64,000 nucleotides of DNA from Pinibacter aurantiacus (lineage in GTDB: Bacteria > Bacteroidota > Bacteroidia > Chitinophagales > Chitinophagaceae). The notes beneath the pieces are model-generated. The model was not told where the DNA came from, made no database searches, and worked only from the letters and a program-made list of their open reading frames with translations. The translations under genes were made by a program, and so were the position numbers. Shown one piece after another: positions 51,783 through 62,126 of this stretch; position 1 is the stretch's first letter; each line of letters starts with the position of its first letter. Location of the stretch: contig NZ_JAHSPG010000003.1 in assembly GCF_019130065.1 (NCBI RefSeq), positions 620,001-684,000 on the forward strand, given 5' to 3'.

Positions 51783-52208
51783 TTATTTTTTGGCATTTTC
51801 GGTCCACTCATAGGTATTATAAGGACCATCTTCTTTCGAGTAGATAGACAAGACATTATCTGTTAAAGTCTTGATAGTTACTGTATCAAAGCCTTGTGCA
51901 CTAGTACCCGAGATAAGCAGACTCCCCGACACCATGTATTTTACCGTGTCACGAGAAATATCATAACCCTCGTTCGCATAGCTATAAGCATACCCGTCAG
52001 TTCTAAAGTCGATATAGCTATCAATTGAGTAGGTTGTAGTATCGTTCCGTGTAACTTGTCCGGTGCTTTTACTCGTAACCTTAGTTACATCGTTCACCAA
52101 CTGCCATTTACCTATGATCTTCTGCGCAGGAGAAGAATCATTGTTTTTTTTACATGCTACGAATGCCAACGCAGTTAAAGCTGCCAAACCAAGAATTGTT
52201 TTTTTCAT
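51783..52208 (-). CDS. Lipocalin-like lipoprotein
   Basis: 141 residues; lipobox LAFVACKKN with lipidated Cys at about residue 19. IIGKWQLVNDV is the typical start of short lipocalin-like (DUF4923/Lipocalin_4-type) lipoproteins, followed by a series of beta strands ending YEWTENAKK. It lies inside the large cluster, 33 bases after the SprB-repeat gene and 100 bases before the TANFOR gene. It probably sits in the outer membrane; its role in the cluster is unknown. Confidence 0.75.
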   Translation of the reverse strand: MKKTILGLAALTALAFVACKKNNDSSPAQKIIGKWQLVNDVTKVTSKSTGQVTRNDTTTYSIDSYIDFRTDGYAYSYANEGYDISRDTVKYMVSGSLLISGTSAQGFDTVTIKTLTDNVLSIYSKEDGPYNTYEWTENAKK

Positions 52209-52241
52209 TTTGGAATTTATTTTAATTATTAAAAAAACTTT

Positions 52242-55200
52242 TTAAAGGATCATTATTTTGATCACGCGATATTCTTTTGATGTTTCCAGTACCAATGAGT
52301 ATATGCCTGCAGCTAGGTTAAGATTATAAGGAATGATGTATTGCGCACTGCCGCTTTGCTTGAGCACATTTGCAATAAGACCGCTGTTGATATTGATCAA
52401 TCTCAATTCTATTGGAGAAGCCTCCTGTAACGTGATTTTTACGGTAAACTGGCCGTGTGACGGATTGGGTAACACCACAAACTCTTTTACAAACGGAGAA
52501 GCGGTTCCACCGGGATCATCGAAAGATTCTGCTTTTACAATGGTGATGGGTTGGGTCACAATTTTTTCGCAGGCTCCTACCATTGTTTTTAATCCGATGG
52601 TATATAGTCCGGTGTCGCGGAATCGTATGGCCGCATACTGATCGCTGGTATTAAGAACGGTTACATTATCCGGCGGCAGTAGCCACTCTACTTTTTCCGG
52701 AGCAGGTTTACTGATGTTTACCAATTCTACATCTTGGTCCTGGAAGGCTTGTGTAGCGGCAACCATTTCGGCAGCTACAAGGGCGTTGCTTCTCGTGATG
52801 TTAATGGTATCAAAGGCGGTGCAACCATTGCCGTCAATAGCTTTCACGTTATACGTGCCGGGATTGCTTAATGTTACCTGGGAAGTAGATGCACTGAAAC
52901 CACTACTGCCACTCCATTGGTAAATCATTCCATTGGCAATAGAGGCATCAGCTATCAAAACCTGTTCATTACATAGTGTTCTATCCGGACCAAGATCAAC
53001 AACCACTTTTGCGGGATCAAAGACCTTGAATGTTTGCTGTGCTGTACAGTTGTTTTTATCTGTAATCGTCACATTGTAATTTCCTGCAGGTATAGCATTT
53101 AACATGGGGCTGGTTGCATTATTGCTCCAGCTATATGTATACGGCTGCGCACCGCCTGTTGCTACGTAGGTGATTGCGCCATCTTTTCCACCAAAGCAGG
53201 TTGGGTCCTTAACGATTATATTGCTAAAGAGGATCGGATCAGGACTTGCCACTTTAACCTGTTGTTGCGTCTGGCAACCACGCGCATCTGTTATAAAGGC
53301 CATGTATGTGCCTTGTGAAAGGCCGGTAATTGCGTTGGTTGTGTCACCTGTTGCCCATTCAATATGATAAGGTAATGTACCTCCAGTAATACTAGCATCA
53401 GCCGTTCCGTTATTGCTGCCATTACAAATAAGCGGTGTGCTGGTTAAGGATACTACTAATTGCTCAGGCTCTGTAAGAGTAAATGGTGTTGATTCCTTTG
53501 TGATGTTGTTTTTATCAGTGATGATCACTTTATAGATACCAGCGATTAGACGCGTTGCGATGCTATCGGATTGACTGATATCCATCCACGAACCGTTATC
53601 ATTTTTGAACCATTGATATTTATAACGGAATATGGGTATTTCAATACCACCCTCTCCTTGAGCATATAGCAGACCGTCATTCGCTCCTTTGCAAGAGATC
53701 ACCTGCTTTTCATTAATGGTTACTTTTAAAGGCAAAGGCTGTGTTACGGTGAAAGTATCTTTGAGCATACAACCTTTTGCATCTACACCCGAGGTGAGTG
53801 TGAAATTGGCATCTTTTGCAGAAAGTATATACTTACCATCTCCCAGGTTTTGCACTACAGTGGTAAATGGATTGGTTGTTGGTGCCTGCGGCGTGAATGA
53901 AGTGCCATCCAACTTTGACCAGTCAACATTGTAGCTATTGCCGCTTATTGGAGTACCCCCTGTGAGTATCGCCGTTATACTTCCATCCGTATAACCAAAT
54001 GCCAGAGGATTGATAATTTGAGATGCATCGACATGAAGCGCTTCTGCCGGTTGGTTAATAGCTATTGTGCTGATCACTTCATTTCCACTGCCATCTTTCA
54101 TTATGCAATTATTGCCATCCAGCAGTCGTATATAATAAGTGCCGGTATCAAGTCCGGTAATAACATGTTGGTTGGCGCTCGAAAATGGCATCCATGTATA
54201 ATTATTATCCTGCATCTTTTTATACCCCACCTGGTAGTTGCCAACACCTCCGGTTGCATTAACCGTTATGGTCGCGTCTGATCCTCCATTACAATACACG
54301 TCGCGGCTTGTGGCGCTATATTGAACCGCTGTAGGACCGGTAAAACCAAAACGACCTATATGATTTATGCCATCCGTATATGTTGTGATGCTACTATTGG
54401 GATACTTGCCCAGTAGTGTTATTCTGTAGCCACCCGGGGGCAGTTCAGAGGGCCAAGCAACGGAATTGTCTGCATTTAAAGAAGTCAGGTTTAACATATC
54501 ATTGCTATACCCCGACGTCGAGGTTGTATCTTCCAGGTATATGTTCAACGATTCATTTGGCAATAAGGCACGGTCAAATTGAATTTTCACATTACCGTTT
54601 GATTCCCCATAACATTTGTTGGGAGTTGCAATTGTTGAAACTATTTTAGGAGATGATAGCCGGGGATTTAACGTAAGTATATTTGAATACCGCTTGCCAC
54701 ATTTGTAATCAATTCTTATAAAGATATTACCTGACCCAATAAGCGGTCTAAATGCACTTCCCATTAATTCGTATCCAGAAATAGAAATGTTATCAGAATT
54801 GGAGCCAGAAGGAAAATCGTTCCATGTATTGCCATCCAGGGAGTACTGCCAATTATAAACGGAAGATGGGAAATTGTGTGAAGCTTGAAATGATAGCTTA
54901 TCATTCTCGGGCAATATGTTGCTTGGCGCAGCAATTACCACTTTTTCAGGCGCTATCGAAATACTGGTATAGCTCGACCAAACATCATAAATATCATTGT
55001 AGCTACCTACAAAGCAAGGTATGGTCATGTACTTGTCTGGGCCTTTATTGTCATCGTAGCCATTACAGCCACCCCAACTATGCCAATTCCGACTGGAGGT
55101 AGTATAAATTTTTACCAATGCACGGGTAGCCGGAAAGGTCACCTGTTTGCTCCATACTGTAGGTTGTGTTCCCAAGCCATTTGCTTCCTGCCAAACCAGT

Positions 55201-55391
55201 TCTGCATTTGCATTATCTGTATATTGAAAATAGTACTTAAAATTGTTGCTACATCTTCCACTATTATTATCATGCCCATCCCACACAGTAGTGTTTATGG
55301 TAACTTGATAGTTTCCATTACCAACCTGAGCAAATATTGGTTGTACAAAAAGTACCAAAAATAATAACAAAACACTTAAACGTACTTTCAT
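52242..55391 (-). CDS. SprB-repeat adhesin-like protein with T9SS sorting domain
   Basis: 1049 residues; signal peptide to about residue 21 (VQPIFAQ). From about residue 340 there are several SprB-type repeats of the form CxGxxDGxIxxxxxGGxxPYxYxWSN...AGxYxVxIxDxNxC, for example CFGGKDGAITYVATGGAQPY. The C-terminal 79 residues from about 971 (VVLPNPSHGQFTVKI to YRVIKIMIL) form a type A T9SS sorting domain. The protein is thus secreted through the T9SS and held on the surface. It shares an operon with the FnIII protein (4-base gap). Confidence 0.9.
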   Translation of the reverse strand: MKVRLSVLLLFLVLFVQPIFAQVGNGNYQVTINTTVWDGHDNNSGRCSNNFKYYFQYTDNANAELVWQEANGLGTQPTVWSKQVTFPATRALVKIYTTSSRNWHSWGGCNGYDDNKGPDKYMTIPCFVGSYNDIYDVWSSYTSISIAPEKVVIAAPSNILPENDKLSFQASHNFPSSVYNWQYSLDGNTWNDFPSGSNSDNISISGYELMGSAFRPLIGSGNIFIRIDYKCGKRYSNILTLNPRLSSPKIVSTIATPNKCYGESNGNVKIQFDRALLPNESLNIYLEDTTSTSGYSNDMLNLTSLNADNSVAWPSELPPGGYRITLLGKYPNSSITTYTDGINHIGRFGFTGPTAVQYSATSRDVYCNGGSDATITVNATGGVGNYQVGYKKMQDNNYTWMPFSSANQHVITGLDTGTYYIRLLDGNNCIMKDGSGNEVISTIAINQPAEALHVDASQIINPLAFGYTDGSITAILTGGTPISGNSYNVDWSKLDGTSFTPQAPTTNPFTTVVQNLGDGKYILSAKDANFTLTSGVDAKGCMLKDTFTVTQPLPLKVTINEKQVISCKGANDGLLYAQGEGGIEIPIFRYKYQWFKNDNGSWMDISQSDSIATRLIAGIYKVIITDKNNITKESTPFTLTEPEQLVVSLTSTPLICNGSNNGTADASITGGTLPYHIEWATGDTTNAITGLSQGTYMAFITDARGCQTQQQVKVASPDPILFSNIIVKDPTCFGGKDGAITYVATGGAQPYTYSWSNNATSPMLNAIPAGNYNVTITDKNNCTAQQTFKVFDPAKVVVDLGPDRTLCNEQVLIADASIANGMIYQWSGSSGFSASTSQVTLSNPGTYNVKAIDGNGCTAFDTINITRSNALVAAEMVAATQAFQDQDVELVNISKPAPEKVEWLLPPDNVTVLNTSDQYAAIRFRDTGLYTIGLKTMVGACEKIVTQPITIVKAESFDDPGGTASPFVKEFVVLPNPSHGQFTVKITLQEASPIELRLININSGLIANVLKQSGSAQYIIPYNLNLAAGIYSLVLETSKEYRVIKIMIL

Positions 55392-55395
55392 CTTT

Positions 55396-57507
55396 TTAAT
55401 ATTTTACTGTTACTGCTTTCATTCCACTAAATGCTCCTGAACGGAGTACTGCCATTACTGCATATTGATATTCTGTATTAGCCTGTACATCTGTATCATA
55501 CAATCCTTTCTGCGCTGTAGGAATTACTTTAAATAGAGTAAGCTGTTTACCGTTTATCGCTTTGTATACATTATACTCCACCACGTTTTCAATCTTGTCA
55601 TCCCACGAAACTTCTATACGCCTTTTGTCTGCTTCAGGAAAAGCATACAGCTTTGTGATCTGCATATCTTTGGAAGAAGCATTGCTGGTAGTGGTAATTA
55701 TCAGCTCTTCTGAATTCGTAGTTAAACCGTCTTCATTTTTTGCCTGCAGGTAGTAATGATATTTTTGGGAAGCTTTCAGACCGGCATCTGCAAAGCTATC
55801 TACGCTCCTACCTTCAAATGTTTGAACAAGTTCAAATGCAGTGTCTCCGTCCATTTTACGATAGAGAATATGCGCTGCAATATCTTCATCTGTACTGTTG
55901 ATCCAACGAAGTGTAACGCTATTGCCCTCTACTTTAAACTTTGTGAGCACTGCCGGTGAAGGAGGGATAACGGACGGTTTCTTTACTTCCACTAATGCAG
56001 ATTTTTGAGACTGGTTGAAACGCTCGTCCAAAGCGCTCACGGCGTAATACACTTTTTTATTGAGCAGCTTTAAACTGAGTGTATCTTTAAAACTATTTCT
56101 TACCCAAAACGAATCTATGAGTGGCACAGGTTCTTCATCTTTTTTTTGCGCCCGGAATACCTTGTAGCCCATCAAGTCATTTTCAGTGTTCTTGTTCCAT
56201 GTTAATGTAACTACGCCGTTCGTATCAATCACAGCTTTAACACCTGTCGGTATGGCTGGCGGCGTGGAATCAATTGGCTGCACCAAATACGGAAATGAAG
56301 TGCTTGCTTCTCCTTCCTTTGCAATAGCTGTAATGGTAAAATAATTAGAAGAGCTTAGTTCTTTCTTTATCCCGGCATGTCGCAGCGAGTTGGCAAGTGT
56401 GTCACTAAAGGCTTTGTAAGGTCCGGTTGCTTTATCGGCTCTTTGCAATACAAATCCTTTAATAAGGTCATTTGCTTTTTCATCAAAGACCCAATTCACC
56501 TGTAATGCACCTTTTTCATCTACATAAGCGTTGCGTATATTGGGAACAGCTGCTAACATTTCTTTGCCCTTACCTTTTATTATTTGTGAAGCTGGTCCTG
56601 TTTGTCCAAAAGGATTTAGCCCCATCACACGGTACTGATATTCTTTACCATTCTCTGGCAACGAATCCACAAAATACATGCGCGTTGGCTGTCCGTCTTT
56701 ATCGTCAAAATTGCTTACCGGGGAACGATTGATGCGATTGAACCTTGCCCCGCCATCGTCTGATCTTTCTACATAGTACGAAGCATAATAACGCGAAAGC
56801 ATGTGCATATCCCAGCTTAAGAGTGCACCATGATTACCAAACTGCGCCACAATTTCCTGCACGGCAGGAAGCGGCTCATATTCCGCCGGGCTGATAAACA
56901 CACCTGTTGAATCTGTTTTCAAAACGCCTTGTGGCGCTGCCGTTTTTAGGCGATACAAATATTTTTCATTTGCTTTTACATCTGTATCTACATATCCCCA
57001 GCCTGCCATTAGAGCCCCATCGAAACTGTTGTCCGCAGCATATAGTGCAAACGAAAAACGTTGTTGCAATTCCTGGGACTGCGCCATTATTTTAGCGGCT
57101 CCTTTTTCCGAAATGCTTACTTCAAAATCCTTTCCGTAAAGTGCCTGCGCAATGACGGCCGCATTGCTATCTTTTATCGCAAGCGTTTCCCAGGCTGTCA
57201 AAGGCTGCGGTTTTAATGGCTTTACTGTGATCAGTTTACGTTCCGGTACAGACAACATATTTCTATCACGCAGCACTGTAAACCGTTCCAGCGTATAGCC
57301 ATACTGGTTATTAATTTTCCAGACTTGCGGATCTGTTGCTGCCCAGCGCAGGTATATTTTCTTCCCAGCACTGTCGGCACGACCTATCATGCGGATAGCA
57401 GGTTGTGTTTTTTTCTCTTTTGTTTGCGCCAATAACATTAAGGGTGCAAACAATACAGAGAGAACGATGCAGACATTCTTTACGTAGTTTATTATCTTTC
57501 TTTTCAT
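55396..57507 (-). CDS. Secreted protein with multiple fibronectin type III-like domains
   Basis: 703 residues from the ATG at 57507 (MKRKIINYVKN), which gives a proper signal peptide ending LLAQ; the longer frame overlaps the upstream gene. About four to five FnIII-like units are seen, each with a W or L-x-W strand and a final YxYxVxA: GALLSWDMHML, LQVNWVFDEKAND, VTLTWNKNTENDL, VTLRWINSTDEDI and RIEVSWDDKIENV. No enzyme motif and no T9SS domain are seen. It is probably a surface scaffold working with its large neighbours. Confidence 0.82.
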   Translation of the reverse strand: MKRKIINYVKNVCIVLSVLFAPLMLLAQTKEKKTQPAIRMIGRADSAGKKIYLRWAATDPQVWKINNQYGYTLERFTVLRDRNMLSVPERKLITVKPLKPQPLTAWETLAIKDSNAAVIAQALYGKDFEVSISEKGAAKIMAQSQELQQRFSFALYAADNSFDGALMAGWGYVDTDVKANEKYLYRLKTAAPQGVLKTDSTGVFISPAEYEPLPAVQEIVAQFGNHGALLSWDMHMLSRYYASYYVERSDDGGARFNRINRSPVSNFDDKDGQPTRMYFVDSLPENGKEYQYRVMGLNPFGQTGPASQIIKGKGKEMLAAVPNIRNAYVDEKGALQVNWVFDEKANDLIKGFVLQRADKATGPYKAFSDTLANSLRHAGIKKELSSSNYFTITAIAKEGEASTSFPYLVQPIDSTPPAIPTGVKAVIDTNGVVTLTWNKNTENDLMGYKVFRAQKKDEEPVPLIDSFWVRNSFKDTLSLKLLNKKVYYAVSALDERFNQSQKSALVEVKKPSVIPPSPAVLTKFKVEGNSVTLRWINSTDEDIAAHILYRKMDGDTAFELVQTFEGRSVDSFADAGLKASQKYHYYLQAKNEDGLTTNSEELIITTTSNASSKDMQITKLYAFPEADKRRIEVSWDDKIENVVEYNVYKAINGKQLTLFKVIPTAQKGLYDTDVQANTEYQYAVMAVLRSGAFSGMKAVTVKY

Positions 57508-57523
57508 ACTCACTTTTCTATTA

Positions 57524-60500
57524 CTATTTGATTGCATTGTGATAAGGAATTATTTTGGAGCTGCCGCTCACTCCACCCGGTAATACAAACTGGTAGTTCA
57601 CGTTATAATCGCCCTCGTTGATAAACGGATAGTAGCCATTGATCAGTTTTTCATATACCTTTTGCTGTGGTGTGCCTAAATACCTGTTCACTACCTGGCT
57701 TTGCAGGTCCGTAAAGTCCGCTTTATATGCAGCCGGAAGATCATAGATATAAGGTAGCCACGTGGTCACTTGCGGGTCATCATAATTGCCTTGCTCTATT
57801 AAATATTGATAGTTGAGGGATACGGGTAATGCTCTGAGCGGTATTGCTCCCCATTCGGTGGTGTCTCTATCTGAAATATTAATATCACCGTAAGGCAGGC
57901 CTGCATAAATGAGTGGCTGGATCTGATTATTGAAATACAATTCGTTCATTATCGCCGCTATCGGTTGTATCAGTGGCTGCCCTCCGGTGTAGTCGGTTCC
58001 TTTTAGTTCTGCCAAATCAAAGGCTCCGGCACCAGTAGCGCCCTGCATGAAATTCACTACATCGGAACTGATCCTTCTTGATTTTGTACCGGCCAATGAC
58101 ATATTATCCATCCTCTCTCTGAATTTGGCAAAATGGCTGCTTTGGAAACCATATTGCAGTATGGTTTTTGCAATGTCTGTACGCGCCACATCCGACGCTT
58201 TGTTGCTCGTCACTTCGAGCCCACTATCATCGACAGAGGTTGTTTGTGTTTGCTGGTTCGTCACAGTCTTCTGACTCGATGGTGCATTGGTCAGTAATAA
58301 TTGATATGCCAGGTCACCTTTCAGTTTGTTGACATTGAAACTCAACCTGCATTTTGCAGAATCATATTGGAACGGTATGACAACTGGCTGATCACCATTG
58401 GATGGAACAAAAGAGAGGTCCTGCCTGTAGCCGGGAACATTAAACAAATAAGTTTGTCCGCGCTTTAATTGTACATAGCCTGTAGAGGTTTCTTCGCGAT
58501 AGAAATTCTTCTGATCCACCACCGGCCATGAGTATTCGATATTGTTCAGCGGAATAGTTTCAGGGGCAGTGCCGGTTATAAATGAAAGCACTTTGCTCTC
58601 TTCTTCTTTTACGCCGTCAGTATAAACGGTTTGCCAGCTGCCGTTCTTCAACTCTTTAAAACTCACTTTCACGGTGGCTTTTACAGTTGCATTGGATGGC
58701 AGCACTTCCGTTGAATAAAATGTAGCTACGTCTTTATTGCTGTTCCATTGTATTTTGCCCGGAATGGTCTTACCGTTGCTTGCAAGATCGAACTGATCTA
58801 GTTGTACGCGAAAGGTTTTGTTGCCCGTTTCATCCTGTATAGGAATATCTCTATCAATAGCAAAATTGAAAGCTACTTGCGGCGCGGTAAACACATCAGT
58901 ATTCACGGTATCTTTTGGTGTGATGTCTGATATGACGGCCATTCCCACAACGGCTTCTTTCCCCGCATCATTCACAATTTTACATTCGTTACCAATCTTC
59001 AATTTGAAGTTCATGTTGCCTTTTACTAGGCCGCCGAGGAGGTTAAACTTCACCCCCAAATATCCCTGGAACCACGAGGGATTCGGCAATTTTGCCTGTA
59101 ACAATGCTGCCGCTGCTCCTTGTATAATAGGGAACCTGAACTTGATAAATTTCAGATTCACTTTGACGCCGAGTTCTCCTTGTAAAAAAACGTATGCCTG
59201 CGCATTACCATACCAACCGTTGATGCCTATTGGATCACTGCTGCCTTCGCAATGTGCATCTTTGTATTGTTTTAGCATGATATCAAAGCCCAGGCCGGCT
59301 TTGAAATTGGCATAGAGAATAAGAAAGGTAAGATCACCTGTTTGTACAGAAAGTCTTGTGCCCGTAGCAAAACCACGACCATCGCCCAATGCATTGAGGT
59401 CGCGCATGTAGTCCAACTGCTGCATGCTTACACCCAATATGTCTGCTACTTCCTGCGGCGGTGGCGGGGAACCGGGAATCTTGCTTCCCATCATAAAGTA
59501 GGATTCTGTCCTCAGGTTAAATCCTCCAAGGCCAAACTGTATTCCTATCGGCTTATTTGGTGTGCCCATGTACACATGCCACTCTGCAGGCGAAAAATAC
59601 ATTTCTGACCAACCGGCGCAATAGTTTTCACCCACTCCGGTTAATACATTGGCAACGTTCAGGTATAGATCAAAATTGGATTGAAATGTTTTGTTCTTAA
59701 AATCATAGAACATACCCACATACGCCGACAATCCTTTAAAATTCGGCCCTCCAATACTGCACGGAATGGGAACCTGGGCTGCCGCTTCTTTCGGATTGCT
59801 CACTTTTTGTTGCTGTTCTTCTGCAATCTTTGCGGCTTTTTGTTCGTCGGAAAGATTAGCGGTTTCCGCATCTTTTTGGCTTACACCGGCAAAGACTTGT
59901 TTGGCCTGCTCCAACTCTCCGGCCACCTGGTCAATGGCTCCTTTCATGATATCTGCATTGCCAAAAAAACCGACGTAGTTGATGCCGCCATTGTTATTGA
60001 AAGCCACTTCAAATTCAGCCCTGGCATTTACCACTTCAGGACTGGAGATGCAGAATAGTACACCGGCTTTAATACCAAGACCGAGGGTATTGTCTGGCTT
60101 ATATTCGGGCATGAGGTTTTTACTGATCCCGGCAAAAGGATTCATCTTAGCCATGTGGTAATAAGCGCCTCCGGCGAATCCGTTTATCATGATGGGGCCA
60201 ACCACCGGTATGCCCGGGGACCACTGCGCGAGGCCATCTACAAACCAGTAACGGTAATCTTTCATGTGGCCAAAAATTGCCCGCACCTGTACCTCTACAT
60301 TGATAGACGTAAAAGTAGCATTGATGCCGCCGCCGAAACCTGTTCCATAAGTTGGATCATCATCAAAGAAATGGGCCTCGCCATTTAAGGTTAAGGAACC
60401 TATTTTGGCATTGTCTATTTTTATACTTTCCAGTCCTACTTTGCCCAGCTTCCAATGGTGATATCCTTGTTGCTTACCATCACTTTGCTGCACTTCAAAA

Positions 60501-62107
60501 TCGCAACCAATGGTAAGTCGCGTTTTGGCCTTGAAGGCATCGTCGTGTAAAGTAACATTCAATCCAAAAGCAAGATCAGCATGGGTATTATTGGCAGTCA
60601 ATGCAATGTTTTCTATCGACACCGGGAAGTTGGCAACTTTCACTTCTCCTTCATACCCAAAATAATCTACGGCAAAATACGGGGCCTTTGTTCGTAAGCG
60701 CATGCCCCTGAATGTTACTCCTTTGAAATTGGCGATAGACTTGCTCGTATCCCCTTTTGCGGAAGCATTAATGGTAAGCCTGCCATATAAATTGGCTTCT
60801 GGTAAAAACTCCCCGTTATCCACCAAAAGCTTTACATAGGAGTTGGAATCAAGTTCGCATTTGGCCTGCAGGAACTGGAAATCCATTTTTTTCTGAGGAC
60901 TTACTGTCAGCCAATATTTATTGTCCTGCGTGATAACGGCTTCATACTTTAACGAATCTTTATCGGCAACGGGTAAACCGATACTGCCTTTGAAACCTGC
61001 TGCAACCAGTTGATTGGCTTCTATGCCCAGGTTAAATTCATCGACAGAAAAACGCCAGCCCGATGCTGAACCGTCGGAGAACGGTATGATGTTCTTCCCA
61101 TAAAAAACACCTGAAACTCCATTGTTATCAATAATGAGATTATTCGCACCAAAAGAAACCCGCTCCCCGCTTTTTCTCTTAAAGGCTTTGGGAAGCATTA
61201 CATCAATTGTTTGCACATATACACCCCTCCACATGGAAGGCGAAGGATAGCTCATGTGTCTTAGTTCATATCCTTCCGGAAATTGTATGGTGGAGCTGTT
61301 GCGTGTATCGCTAAAATCAAAGACTGCATTGGTCAATGTGAACACCACGCCATCAAGGCCATTTACCTGAAACTTTGGTAAACTAATGCCAACAAGTATG
61401 TCATTCCAATCACTTACTATTGTTTTAAAACTGCCTTTTACTTTTTGGGTGGCATCTTGTAGTACGTCTCCATTGTTGTTACAAGGCAACAATAAACTTC
61501 TGGGAAATACCACGTCTGCGGCAAGCCCCATTTCTTTGAACCCGTTACAATCCATGGTTATGAACGTGAGGTCATCCATCGCCTGCCCGTTTTTCATATT
61601 CAAGCCACCTTTCAATACAACCTGGCTATTGCCACCATTGATATTGATAGGAACATTTCCTAACAATACCAATTTTGCATCGCCTATAATTCCTCCCTTG
61701 TACGACAACTTTAGTCCACTGATGCCAAAGAATAGCTGCTTAGGGTTCTGCGGTATTTCCACTTTTGCATACACGGTTAGCTCCGCATAAGTCTCGTAAA
61801 AGATGGCGCTGCTAACAGCCAGCTTATAAGTTACATTGCTGATGGTTTTCTTTAAACCAATAGGCAGCTCATTGAGATCATCCGGCTGAATGGTTTCCAG
61901 CCAGCGATCCATTTGTTCTACTTTGGCAACCATCGTATCAGCAAAGGCTTTTAGTTTTGAGGTGTCCGACAATGCATCCGCCCCGATCTGTTTTCCAACA
62001 ATGGTTCCGGCAACTCTATGATTGATTATCGTACTGTCAGCGGTATTGGCCCTGGATAGCACCACGCATAAAGAAAAAAATATGATGAGAAGTAAATGTT
62101 GCTTCAT
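57524..62107 (-). CDS. Giant secreted protein of unknown family
   Basis: 1527 residues from the ATG at 62107 (MKQHLLLIIFFSL), giving a signal peptide cleaved near SRA; a longer frame from 62137 overlaps the upstream gene. Most of the first 1000 residues look like long beta-sheet repeats (GGLNMKNGQAMDDLTF, LTINASAKGDT, GGINATFTSINVEVQVRAIFG). A helical Lys/Glu/Gln-rich segment near 770 (LSDEQKAAKIAEEQQQ) and a C-terminal globular part follow. No T9SS domain or enzyme motif was recognised. It is 16 bases upstream of the FnIII gene and likely part of the same surface assembly. Confidence 0.8.
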   Translation of the reverse strand: MKQHLLLIIFFSLCVVLSRANTADSTIINHRVAGTIVGKQIGADALSDTSKLKAFADTMVAKVEQMDRWLETIQPDDLNELPIGLKKTISNVTYKLAVSSAIFYETYAELTVYAKVEIPQNPKQLFFGISGLKLSYKGGIIGDAKLVLLGNVPININGGNSQVVLKGGLNMKNGQAMDDLTFITMDCNGFKEMGLAADVVFPRSLLLPCNNNGDVLQDATQKVKGSFKTIVSDWNDILVGISLPKFQVNGLDGVVFTLTNAVFDFSDTRNSSTIQFPEGYELRHMSYPSPSMWRGVYVQTIDVMLPKAFKRKSGERVSFGANNLIIDNNGVSGVFYGKNIIPFSDGSASGWRFSVDEFNLGIEANQLVAAGFKGSIGLPVADKDSLKYEAVITQDNKYWLTVSPQKKMDFQFLQAKCELDSNSYVKLLVDNGEFLPEANLYGRLTINASAKGDTSKSIANFKGVTFRGMRLRTKAPYFAVDYFGYEGEVKVANFPVSIENIALTANNTHADLAFGLNVTLHDDAFKAKTRLTIGCDFEVQQSDGKQQGYHHWKLGKVGLESIKIDNAKIGSLTLNGEAHFFDDDPTYGTGFGGGINATFTSINVEVQVRAIFGHMKDYRYWFVDGLAQWSPGIPVVGPIMINGFAGGAYYHMAKMNPFAGISKNLMPEYKPDNTLGLGIKAGVLFCISSPEVVNARAEFEVAFNNNGGINYVGFFGNADIMKGAIDQVAGELEQAKQVFAGVSQKDAETANLSDEQKAAKIAEEQQQKVSNPKEAAAQVPIPCSIGGPNFKGLSAYVGMFYDFKNKTFQSNFDLYLNVANVLTGVGENYCAGWSEMYFSPAEWHVYMGTPNKPIGIQFGLGGFNLRTESYFMMGSKIPGSPPPPQEVADILGVSMQQLDYMRDLNALGDGRGFATGTRLSVQTGDLTFLILYANFKAGLGFDIMLKQYKDAHCEGSSDPIGINGWYGNAQAYVFLQGELGVKVNLKFIKFRFPIIQGAAAALLQAKLPNPSWFQGYLGVKFNLLGGLVKGNMNFKLKIGNECKIVNDAGKEAVVGMAVISDITPKDTVNTDVFTAPQVAFNFAIDRDIPIQDETGNKTFRVQLDQFDLASNGKTIPGKIQWNSNKDVATFYSTEVLPSNATVKATVKVSFKELKNGSWQTVYTDGVKEEESKVLSFITGTAPETIPLNNIEYSWPVVDQKNFYREETSTGYVQLKRGQTYLFNVPGYRQDLSFVPSNGDQPVVIPFQYDSAKCRLSFNVNKLKGDLAYQLLLTNAPSSQKTVTNQQTQTTSVDDSGLEVTSNKASDVARTDIAKTILQYGFQSSHFAKFRERMDNMSLAGTKSRRISSDVVNFMQGATGAGAFDLAELKGTDYTGGQPLIQPIAAIMNELYFNNQIQPLIYAGLPYGDINISDRDTTEWGAIPLRALPVSLNYQYLIEQGNYDDPQVTTWLPYIYDLPAAYKADFTDLQSQVVNRYLGTPQQKVYEKLINGYYPFINEGDYNVNYQFVLPGGVSGSSKIIPYHNAIK

Positions 62108-62126
62108 ATAAACGTTGTTATGAAAA